A stretch of DNA of 12,552 nucleotides. Origin: Desulfatibacillaceae bacterium. GTDB lineage: Bacteria > Desulfobacterota > Desulfobacteria > Desulfobacterales > Desulfatibacillaceae. Shown here one piece after another: positions 6,786 to 12,552 of this stretch. The position numbers and the translations under genes are program-made. The notes beneath the pieces were generated by a model, which saw nothing but the letters and a program-made list of their open reading frames with translations, did no database searches and was not told the origin of the DNA. The DNA lies in the NCBI GenBank assembly GCA_030018745.1, contig JASEHB010000023.1, forward strand, positions 1 to 12,552, written 5' to 3'. Numbering within the stretch: the first letter of the stretch is position 1; the number at the start of each line of letters is the position of its first letter.

Positions 6786-7484
6786 CTACAGGCCGGAAAT
6801 TTTTCCATCCACAAGCGTCACCTGGCGGGTCATCCCGTTTGCCAGGTCCTTGTTGTGGGTGGCCACCACAAGGGTCATGCCCTGCTGGCGGTTGCAATCA
6901 AGCAGAAGCTCGTGAATTTTAAGGCCGGTTTTGGCGTCCAGGTTGCCGGTAGGCTCATCTGCCAGAAGCACCAGGGGCCTGTTCATGAGCGCGCGGGCAA
7001 CGGCCACCCTCTGCTGCTCCCCGCCGGAAAGCTCGCCAGGCCTGTGTTTTGCGCGGTTTTCCAGGCCCACCCTGCCAAGGAGCATTCTAGCCTCATCAAG
7101 AGCTTTTGCCTTTTGCATTCCGCCTATTATGCCGGGCATGGCAATGTTTTCCAGGGCGGAAAATTCCGGCAGCAGGTGGTGGAACTGGAAAACAAAGCCC
7201 ACGGAGCGGTTGCGGAACCGGCAAAGCGCCTTGTCGCCAAGCCCGGTGATTTCGTTTCTGCCTATCCAAAGGCTTCCGGAATCAGGCCTGTCCAATGCCC
7301 CAAGAATGTGGAGCAGGGTTGACTTGCCGATTCCCGAAGCGCCGAGCAGGGCAACACAATCACCCTGGCTGGCCATAAAATCCAGGTCCTTTAAGACCTC
7401 TATGCGCCCGCCTTCAAAGAAATAGCTCTTGCAAAGGCCCTGGGCGCAAAGGCCGTGGCTGCATACAGCAGAGGAATCATCCAT
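6786..7484 (-). CDS. lolD: Lipoprotein-releasing ABC transporter ATPase LolD
   Basis: LolD is the cytoplasmic ATPase of the Lol complex, which extracts lipoproteins from the inner membrane and hands them to the periplasmic carrier LolA. The 232-residue protein (233 in E. coli) has Walker A GASGIGKST (48-56), Q-loop Q100, the ABC signature LSGGEQQR (152-159), Walker B LVLLADEP (171-178) and the H-loop H210. These match the MacB/LolD group. ATG 7484 is chosen over an in-frame start at 7574, which would reach about 100 bp into lolC. ATG 7484 gives family length and has GGAG 10 nt upstream. It overlaps the lolC stop by 8 bp (ATGGATGA), so the two proteins are probably made by coupled translation in matched amounts. 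Confidence 0.95.
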   Translation of the reverse strand: MDDSSAVCSHGLCAQGLCKSYFFEGGRIEVLKDLDFMASQGDCVALLGASGIGKSTLLHILGALDRPDSGSLWIGRNEITGLGDKALCRFRNRSVGFVFQFHHLLPEFSALENIAMPGIIGGMQKAKALDEARMLLGRVGLENRAKHRPGELSGGEQQRVAVARALMNRPLVLLADEPTGNLDAKTGLKIHELLLDCNRQQGMTLVVATHNKDLANGMTRQVTLVDGKISGL

Positions 7485-8727
7485 AGCGGATCGTCTCCAC
7501 CGGGTCCAGCCGGGATGCCTGCCAGGCAGGATACAGGGTGGCCAAAAAGCAAATGAGCAGGGCTGCGCCCGCAATCACCGATACATCCAGAAGCTCCATG
7601 CTTACAGGAAGCTCGCCGAAAGGATAAACTGTGGGGTCGAGGCGCACCACGCCATAACGATCCTGTATATAGCAGAGAATCGAGCCTGCCGATACCCCCA
7701 GGGCGGTTCCTGTTATCCCTATGGTCATGCCGTTGTGGATGAAGATTTTAAGGATGCTGCGCCGGGTTGCGCCCATTGCCTTTAAAACGGCAATGTCCTT
7801 TTTCTTTTCCATGACAGTCATAATAAGGGTGCTGGCAATGTTTAAGGCAGCCACCATCACAATGAACAGAAGAAGCACGAACATGGCAAGCTTTTCAAGC
7901 TCAAGGGCCTTGAACAGCCCGGAATTTAACTGTATCCAGTCCTGCACCCAATAGGGAAGGCCCAGAACCCTCTGGATGTGGCGGCGCACATCCCCCACCC
8001 CATAGATGTCCCTGACCGAGGCTTCCACGCCGGTCACCGCATCCCCCATGCGGAAAACAGCCTGGGCGTCTGAAAGCTCCATCCAGGCAAAGCCCGCGTC
8101 ATACTCGTACCAGCCCGAATCAACAATTCCGGCCACTGCTATGCGCCTTATGCCGGGCATTGCCATAAATGGGGTAAGGGTTGTTTTTGGGGTCACAAGG
8201 GTGATTGTGTCTCCCGGCCTCACGCCAAGGGTTGTGGCAAGAACGCTTCCAAGCAGTATGCCGGGCCGGAAGGATTCTTCCTTGTCCTGCCCGTCAAGGG
8301 CGGGTTTTTTGAGATCCTCCACAGACCCCCAGCTCACAAATCGGCCAATATCCACCACCTGGTTGGAGCGATGCAGATCCATGCCCCTTATGACAGCCCC
8401 GGCGCTGGTGCGAGGCCCCCGCAAAAGTGCGTGCTCCTGAACAAAGGGCGCAACGCCTGCAATGCCTGGGGTGTTCTCAAGGGCCTCCACAATGGGGCCG
8501 TAATCCTCCACATTGCCTGTGTGGGAAAGCACCATAAGGTGCGGGCTTAAGCCTAAAATCATGGAGCGCATCTTCTGCTCCGCCCCGGTCATCACGGCCA
8601 CCACCACCACAAGGGCCATCACCCCCACCAGCACGCCGCAGGTGGAAATGAAGGTGTTTATGCTGATGAAGGCCTCGCTGCGCTTTGCCCGCAGGTAGCG
8701 GCCGCTTACAAAAGATTCAAAACCCAT
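7477..8727 (-). CDS. lolC: Lipoprotein-releasing permease LolC/LolE family
   Basis: This is the membrane subunit of the Lol lipoprotein-release ABC transporter. The 416-residue protein has the expected four membrane segments (about 22-47, 278-306, 328-352 and 381-400). A large periplasmic domain lies between the first two, and the conserved FtsX/MacB-type segment KKKDIAVLKAMGAT (308-321) contacts the ATPase. In the periplasmic domain the stretch 179-195 (TPKTTLTPFMAMPGIRR) resembles the LolC hook loop that recruits LolA in E. coli. Only one LolC/E-type gene is present here, next to one lolD, so the complex may be a homodimer of this subunit, or a second subunit may lie elsewhere. AGGCGG precedes the ATG. 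The gene follows lysS by 29 bp and overlaps lolD by 8 bp. Confidence 0.93.
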   Translation of the reverse strand: MGFESFVSGRYLRAKRSEAFISINTFISTCGVLVGVMALVVVVAVMTGAEQKMRSMILGLSPHLMVLSHTGNVEDYGPIVEALENTPGIAGVAPFVQEHALLRGPRTSAGAVIRGMDLHRSNQVVDIGRFVSWGSVEDLKKPALDGQDKEESFRPGILLGSVLATTLGVRPGDTITLVTPKTTLTPFMAMPGIRRIAVAGIVDSGWYEYDAGFAWMELSDAQAVFRMGDAVTGVEASVRDIYGVGDVRRHIQRVLGLPYWVQDWIQLNSGLFKALELEKLAMFVLLLFIVMVAALNIASTLIMTVMEKKKDIAVLKAMGATRRSILKIFIHNGMTIGITGTALGVSAGSILCYIQDRYGVVRLDPTVYPFGELPVSMELLDVSVIAGAALLICFLATLYPAWQASRLDPVETIRYG

Positions 8728-8756
8728 GCAAATCCGCCTGGAGTGTGCCCTTGATT

Positions 8757-10268
8757 TTATGAACCCGGCCTTAACTGGGGGAAGAATATGACATCCCTTA
8801 TGGAAGGGCAGTCTGCAAGAAGCATCACAAGCCGGTCTATGCCCACGCCCTGGCCCGCAGTGGGCGGCATTCCGTATTCCAGGGCCTCTATGTAATCCTC
8901 GTCCATGGAGTGGGCCTCCTCGTCTCCTGCGTCCTTGTCCGCCATCTGCTGCAAAAAGCGGCCCCGCTGGTCATCCGGGTCATTCAACTCTGAAAAGCCG
9001 TTTGCTATCTCCCTTCCTGCAATGAAAAGCTCAAAGCGCTCGGTAAGGTCCGGGTCTTTTGAGCTGCGCCGGGAAAGGGGAGAAACCTCCACAGGATAAC
9101 CTGTTATGAAGGTGGGGGCAACAAGGGAAGGCTCCACAAGAACATCAAAGAGCTTGGTCACTATTTTGCCTGTGCGGGCCTTTTCGTTTACAGGAACGCC
9201 CTTTTCCCGCGCAAAGGCGATAAGCTTTTCCCTGTCGCCAAGCCAGGCCGGGTCAAGGCCGCCGATTTCCTCCAGGGCTTTGGCCAGGCTCATGGACTTC
9301 CAGGGAGGGGCAAAATCTATTTCGCTGCCCTGATAGACTATTTTTGTCTGCCCAACCACCTTTTGGGCCACAAAGGCAAACATTTCCTGGCTAAGCTCAA
9401 TCAAGTCCTTGTAGGTGGCATAGGCCTGGTAGAACTCCAGCATGGTGAATTCCGGGTTGTGCCGGGTGGAAATGCCCTCGTTGCGGAAATTGCGGTTGAT
9501 TTCAAAAACCCGCTCAAGGCCACCAACCACAAGGCGCTTGAGGTACAATTCCGGCGCAATGCGCAGGTAAAGGTCCATGTCCAGGGCATTGTGATGGGTC
9601 TTGAAGGGCGCTGCCTCGGCTCCGCCTGCAATGGGCTGCATCATGGGTGTTTCCACTTCCAGAAAACCCCGCTCCTCCAGAAAGGCGCGCAGGGCGGAAA
9701 TGGTTTTTGCCCTGCGGACAAAAATCTCCTTCACGCCGGGGTTGGCAATGAGGTCCAGGTAGCGGCGGCGGTAGCGCTTTTCAGGGTCTTTGAGGCCGTG
9801 GAACTTTTCGGGCAGGGGCCTCAAGGCCTTTGAAAGAAGGCGCAGATTTTTCACGGCAAGGGTAAGCTCGCCTGTTCTGGTTGTGAAAAGCGTGCCGGAA
9901 AAGCCTGCAAAGTCGCCCATGTCCATCTGCTTGTAAACAGCAAAATCCTCGGCGCTTATGTCATCCTTTTTTATATAGGCCTGGAGTTGGCCGGTGGCAT
10001 CCTTGAAGCGCAGAAAGGCGCTTTTGCCAAAGCTGTTTATGGCCATCACCCGGCCTGCCAGCACAAATTGCCCCCCCTGGTCCGGCGCAATCTGCATGGC
10101 ATGGGAGCCATCCGCCTGCTCCTGGTTTTGTTGGGACGCGGCCTTTTCTCCGGCCAGCTTCACCTCCTCCACAGTGTGGACAGGAACAAAGTCGTTGGGA
10201 AATGGGTCCACGCCGGCCTGGCGCAGGTTGTTGAGTTTTTCCTTGCGGATTTCTGTTTCGGGTTTCAC
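8757..10268 (-). CDS. lysS: Class II lysyl-tRNA synthetase
   Basis: This enzyme charges tRNA-Lys with lysine in the cytoplasm. The 503-residue protein (505 in E. coli) has an N-terminal OB-fold anticodon-binding domain (about 65-147) and a class II catalytic core. Motif 1 covers about 183-210 and motif 2 spans FRNEGISTRHNPEFTMLEFY (261-280). Motif 3 is GMPPTAGQGVGIDRLVMLL (466-484), and the C-terminus is the typical RDVIFFPQLRP. A polar Gln-rich stretch (about 46-66) near the start of the OB fold looks like a small loop insertion. The start is GTG at 10268: a TGA closes the frame 9 nt upstream and the next Met is residue 58. GGGA lies 9 nt upstream. In this cluster type lysS often precedes lolC, and here it is the first gene of the envelope run. 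Confidence 0.97.
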   Translation of the reverse strand: MKPETEIRKEKLNNLRQAGVDPFPNDFVPVHTVEEVKLAGEKAASQQNQEQADGSHAMQIAPDQGGQFVLAGRVMAINSFGKSAFLRFKDATGQLQAYIKKDDISAEDFAVYKQMDMGDFAGFSGTLFTTRTGELTLAVKNLRLLSKALRPLPEKFHGLKDPEKRYRRRYLDLIANPGVKEIFVRRAKTISALRAFLEERGFLEVETPMMQPIAGGAEAAPFKTHHNALDMDLYLRIAPELYLKRLVVGGLERVFEINRNFRNEGISTRHNPEFTMLEFYQAYATYKDLIELSQEMFAFVAQKVVGQTKIVYQGSEIDFAPPWKSMSLAKALEEIGGLDPAWLGDREKLIAFAREKGVPVNEKARTGKIVTKLFDVLVEPSLVAPTFITGYPVEVSPLSRRSSKDPDLTERFELFIAGREIANGFSELNDPDDQRGRFLQQMADKDAGDEEAHSMDEDYIEALEYGMPPTAGQGVGIDRLVMLLADCPSIRDVIFFPQLRPGS

Positions 10269-10277
10269 TCTTTGTCA

Positions 10278-10303
10278 TCCCAGGATTGCAGGCGCTGCAA
10301 TCC
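10278..10303 (-). promoter_or_regulatory. Perfect hairpin abutting the lysS ribosome binding site
   Basis: GGATTGCAG (10283-10291) and CTGCAATCC (10295-10303) form a perfect 9-bp stem with a 3-nt loop. On the minus strand the stem ends one base before GGGA (10278-10281), the likely ribosome binding site of the GTG start at 10268. An A-rich tract precedes it. On the plus strand the stem is followed by a T-rich stretch (10304-10320), so it could end antisense transcription; on the minus strand it has no T-run. Its role in the lysS leader is unknown. It lacks the features of a T-box, as far as I can see. Confidence 0.55.
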
Positions 10304-10338
10304 ATTATTTTTTCTGTTTTAGGGAAAAGCGGCCGGTT

Positions 10339-10414
10339 GGGCAAAGCCTGTCAGGGCCGCCCGGATTTTTCCGGCTGCCCAGCCTTTTGACAGGAGTGCT
10401 AAACCACTTTGCCC
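10339..10414. repeat. Nested imperfect palindrome in the pilS-lysS gap
   Basis: Four successive pairs of inverted blocks are seen: GGGCAAAG (10339-10346) with CTTTGCCC (10407-10414), CCTGTCA (10347-10353) with TGACAGG (10388-10394), GGGC (10354-10357) with GCCC (10377-10380), and CCGGA (10361-10365) with TCCGG (10370-10374). The right half has unpaired spacers of 7 and 12 nt. There is no T-run on either side, so it is not a standard intrinsic terminator. It could stabilise the pilC-pilS transcript end, act as a binding site, or be a degenerate mobile palindrome. The remainder of the 190-bp gap shows no gene. Confidence 0.5.
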
Positions 10415-10458
10415 CTCAAAGGTCAAGCCCCCTGCTGTTTTGGAACAAGCTGCTTAGC

Positions 10459-11853
10459 CTATGCCTGCCTGCGCAGATCAAGGGAGACAAGGCCGGATTT
10501 GGGGGCCACAAGAGAAAAGGTTGTGCCCTGGCCTGGGACGCTCTCCACATCCAGGCGGAAGCCGTAAGCCTCGATGATGCGGTGAACAATGGAAAGCCCC
10601 AGTCCGCTTCCCCCGGGCCGGGTGGAGAAAAAAGGCTCGAACATGCACTGCAAGGTCTGCTCGTCCATGCCCGCGCCGGAATCCTTTACAATGATGATTG
10701 CCGCATTGTCATGGCCCTGGCGGGTTTCAATGCGTATCTCCCCTTGGCTCTTTATGGCCTCTGCGCTGTTTAGCAACAAGTTCCACAGCACCTGCCGGAA
10801 GTGGTGGGGGTCCATCTGTATAACCAGATCCGGCTTGTATTTTGTGATGACGCGGATGCGCGAGGAAACGGTCTTGTCCTGCAAGAAAAGCTCAAGGGTT
10901 TCGGAAATGGCCGGCGCAAGCAAAAGGGGCTGGGGAACTCCGGAAACAGGCCGCGCAAAGGTTAAAAATTCCGACACAAGGTTGTTCAGCCGGTCAGCCT
11001 CGCGGCAGATTATGCCCATGAGCTTCTGGTGGGATTCGTCGAGCGTAAGCTCGTCATCCAGAAGATGAACCGAGCCTACAAGGGCTGCCAGGGGGTTTTT
11101 TATTTCATGGGCCAGGCGGGATGCCATTTCTCCTATGGCCGCCATTTTCTCCACCCTGCGCATGTGCTCATGCACAGCTTTAAGCTCGCGCCGGGTGCGG
11201 CGCTCCTGCTCACTGAGCACCGCAGCAAGCATACCCACCAGAAAGCAGGCAAGCGCAGTGACCGATGCCTTGAAAACCACATTGGCCCAGTTGAGCCTCC
11301 AGGCGGGAAAATTCTGCTCCACATCAAAGGGGAGCAGAATCTGGTAAAACTCCAGGGTGAGAAGCGCGGCATAAAGGGCCGAGCAGAAGGCCGCCACGGT
11401 AAGTATGCCCCGGCGGCCCAGAAAAATGCTCGAATAGATTATGACCACAAGGTACAGAAATGAGAAAACGCTTCCGTATCCGCCTGTAACGAAAACAACC
11501 GCCGTGACCAGCATGGCGTCAAGGGAAAGCTGCACCTGCACCTGGCTGGACAGGCTCAGGCCGGAAAACAGCCTGGCGTAAATCACCGTAAGAACATAGG
11601 TAGTCCCGATGATGCTGTAAATCACCAGCATCGGCGGGTCTAGCAGCACCAGGGAATGGCGCTGCCAATGAAGGAGAACCGTGGCCCCCAGAAGCAGGGT
11701 GGTAAAAATCACCCGCAAAAACATGAGCCATTGCAGGCGGCTTAACAAAAGGCCTTCCGGGGCTTGTATAAGCTCGTTTCCCGGCTGCCATGAGTCGAGG
11801 GGCAGCCCCTTTTTCATGCCCGCAAGCACGCTTTTGAATCGGCTTTCGACCAT
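10459..11853 (-). CDS. pilS: PilS-like membrane sensor histidine kinase
   Basis: This is a two-component sensor kinase. Its place 14 bp after pilC, and the six or so N-terminal membrane segments (spread over about 41-213), fit PilS, which works with the sigma-54 activator PilR to control pilin expression. The 464-residue protein has a short linker helix (about 214-240) and no recognisable PAS domain. It then has the H-box RLAHEIKNPL (246-255, phospho-acceptor H249), the N-box QVLWNLLLNSAEAI (354-367), the G1 box DSGAGM (391-396), the F-box FEPFFS (405-410) and the G2 box GGSGLGL (414-420). All key residues are present, so it should be active. AAAGGG lies 5 nt before the ATG. pilR, expected next, is absent; lysS follows after 190 bp. 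The kinase call is firm; the PilS name rests partly on context. Confidence 0.9.
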   Translation of the reverse strand: MVESRFKSVLAGMKKGLPLDSWQPGNELIQAPEGLLLSRLQWLMFLRVIFTTLLLGATVLLHWQRHSLVLLDPPMLVIYSIIGTTYVLTVIYARLFSGLSLSSQVQVQLSLDAMLVTAVVFVTGGYGSVFSFLYLVVIIYSSIFLGRRGILTVAAFCSALYAALLTLEFYQILLPFDVEQNFPAWRLNWANVVFKASVTALACFLVGMLAAVLSEQERRTRRELKAVHEHMRRVEKMAAIGEMASRLAHEIKNPLAALVGSVHLLDDELTLDESHQKLMGIICREADRLNNLVSEFLTFARPVSGVPQPLLLAPAISETLELFLQDKTVSSRIRVITKYKPDLVIQMDPHHFRQVLWNLLLNSAEAIKSQGEIRIETRQGHDNAAIIIVKDSGAGMDEQTLQCMFEPFFSTRPGGSGLGLSIVHRIIEAYGFRLDVESVPGQGTTFSLVAPKSGLVSLDLRRQA

Positions 11854-11867
11854 CAGCGCCCTTTTGG

Positions 11868-12552
11868 CTAGCCTATTGCTGCGGCCATCTGGAAGATGGG
11901 CAGGTACATGGCCACCACCAGGCCGCCAATGGTTCCGCCCAGAAAGACCATCATAAGAGGCTCAATCATTGCTGTCAGGTTGTCAACAGCCTGGTCAACC
12001 TCCTTGTCGTAGAAGTCCGCGATCTTTTCCAGCATGGCGTCCAAAGCGCCGGTCTGCTCGCCCACGGAAATCATCTGCACCACCATTGATGGGAAAACGC
12101 CTGATTCTCCAAGCGGATCAGCCATTGTGCGGCCCTCGGTTATGCCGGAGCGCACATTGTAAAGGGCTGCCTCCACGACCTTGTTTCCTGCTGTTTTGGC
12201 GACAATGTCAAGCGAGTCCAGAATGGAAACGCCCGATGAGAGCATTGTTCCCATTGTGCGGGTGAATTTGGCCACCGCCACCTTGCGCAGAAGGGGGCCG
12301 AAAACAGGGGCTTTGAGCAAAATCTCATCCATGATGTGCCGCCCCTTTGCCGTGGCCACAAACCTTTTGTAGGCATAGCTCAAAATCACAACACCCACTA
12401 TGATGAACAGGATATTGCTCTGCACAAACTCGCTCAAGTTGACAACAATCTGGGTTGGGGCGGGAAGCGCGCCTCCAAAGTCGGAGAACATCTTTTCAAA
12501 AACCGGAATAACAAAGACAAGGATGATGCCGACAACCAGGACCGCCACAATG
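11868..12552 (-). CDS. pilC: Type IV pilus inner-membrane platform protein PilC (C-terminal part)
   Basis: PilC is the inner-membrane platform of the type IV pilus, linking the cytoplasmic ATPases PilB and PilT to pilin assembly. About 228 residues are visible; the family is usually about 400, so the N-terminal T2SSF domain lies outside the window and the apparent start at 12548 is an internal Met. The visible part starts with a membrane segment (VVGIILVFVIPVFEKMF) followed by a second hydrophobic stretch. The second T2SSF domain then shows FTRTMGTMLSSGVSILDSLD and VGEQTGALDAMLEKIADFYD. The last membrane helix ends in the typical MYLPIF near the C-terminus. The match to the PilC rather than GspF branch rests on these C-terminal motifs and on the adjacent PilS-like kinase gene. 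Confidence 0.93.
   Translation of the reverse strand, partial: IVAVLVVGIILVFVIPVFEKMFSDFGGALPAPTQIVVNLSEFVQSNILFIIVGVVILSYAYKRFVATAKGRHIMDEILLKAPVFGPLLRKVAVAKFTRTMGTMLSSGVSILDSLDIVAKTAGNKVVEAALYNVRSGITEGRTMADPLGESGVFPSMVVQMISVGEQTGALDAMLEKIADFYDKEVDQAVDNLTAMIEPLMMVFLGGTIGGLVVAMYLPIFQMAAAIG

Noticed and set aside
6712..6897. Upstream in-frame start extending bamA by 62 residues
   Set aside because: It would overlap lolD and bury the clear signal peptide that begins at ATG 6711.
7485..7574. Upstream in-frame start extending lolD by 30 residues
   Set aside because: The extension lies inside lolC and looks like out-of-frame translation. The internal ATG gives family length and has a ribosome binding site.
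9961..10344. Minus-strand 127-codon open frame overlapping the lysS start in another frame
   Set aside because: It is rich in Pro, Gly and Arg, matches no family I know, and lies mostly within the well-supported lysS coding region.
10398..10426. Possible minus-strand promoter: TTGACC, 17-bp spacer, TTTAGC
   Set aside because: The -35 is good, but the -10 matches only 3 of 6 positions and overlaps the nested palindrome. The evidence is too weak to annotate.
1..12552. CRISPR array, tRNA, rRNA, insertion sequence or defence genes
   Set aside because: No regularly spaced identical repeats, cloverleaf, ribosomal RNA sequence or transposase frame was seen. The left-end tandem repeat has only two units and no spacers.

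Overview
The window reads as a chromosomal segment of a Gram-negative bacterium, most likely a member of the Desulfobacterota (former Deltaproteobacteria), perhaps Desulfobacterales-like. This placement is inferred from the gene order lysS-lolC-lolD-bamA-skp-lpxD-fabZ-lpxA-lpxI, from the use of LpxI rather than LpxH, and from a palindromic intergenic repeat of a style I associate with that group. No database search was run. All eleven supported genes lie on the minus strand, so transcription runs from high to low coordinates.

Right end (12552-10459): the C-terminal part of pilC, the type IV pilus inner-membrane platform protein, is cut by the window edge. It is followed 14 bp later by a complete membrane-bound PilS-like sensor histidine kinase. 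No response-regulator gene follows it in this window.

Junction (10458-10269): 190 bp without a gene, holding a nested imperfect palindrome (10339-10414) and a perfect 9-bp hairpin (10283-10303) that abuts the lysS ribosome binding site. This probably separates the pilus unit from the envelope unit.

Centre and left (10268-173): a tightly packed envelope-biogenesis operon. lysS (lysyl-tRNA synthetase, GTG start) is followed by lolC and lolD (lipoprotein release from the inner membrane), bamA (beta-barrel assembly) and skp (periplasmic chaperone). Next come lpxD, fabZ, lpxA and lpxI (early lipid A synthesis plus the shared fatty-acid dehydratase). Overlaps at lolC/lolD (8 bp) and lpxD/fabZ (17 bp) indicate translational coupling. 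The logic is coordinated supply of the three outer-membrane components: lipoproteins, barrel proteins and lipopolysaccharide.

Left end (172-1): no gene. A long palindromic repeat with a duplicated right arm runs into the last codons of lpxI, followed by a terminator-like hairpin at the window edge. lpxB, which often follows lpxI in this type of cluster, is not seen.

The gene content is a conserved housekeeping cluster. I do not see a new defence, mobile or secondary-metabolite system. The points most worth a second look are the palindromic repeat fused to the end of lpxI, the extra N-terminal domain on BamA, the apparently partnerless PilS-like kinase, and the structured pilS-lysS junction.
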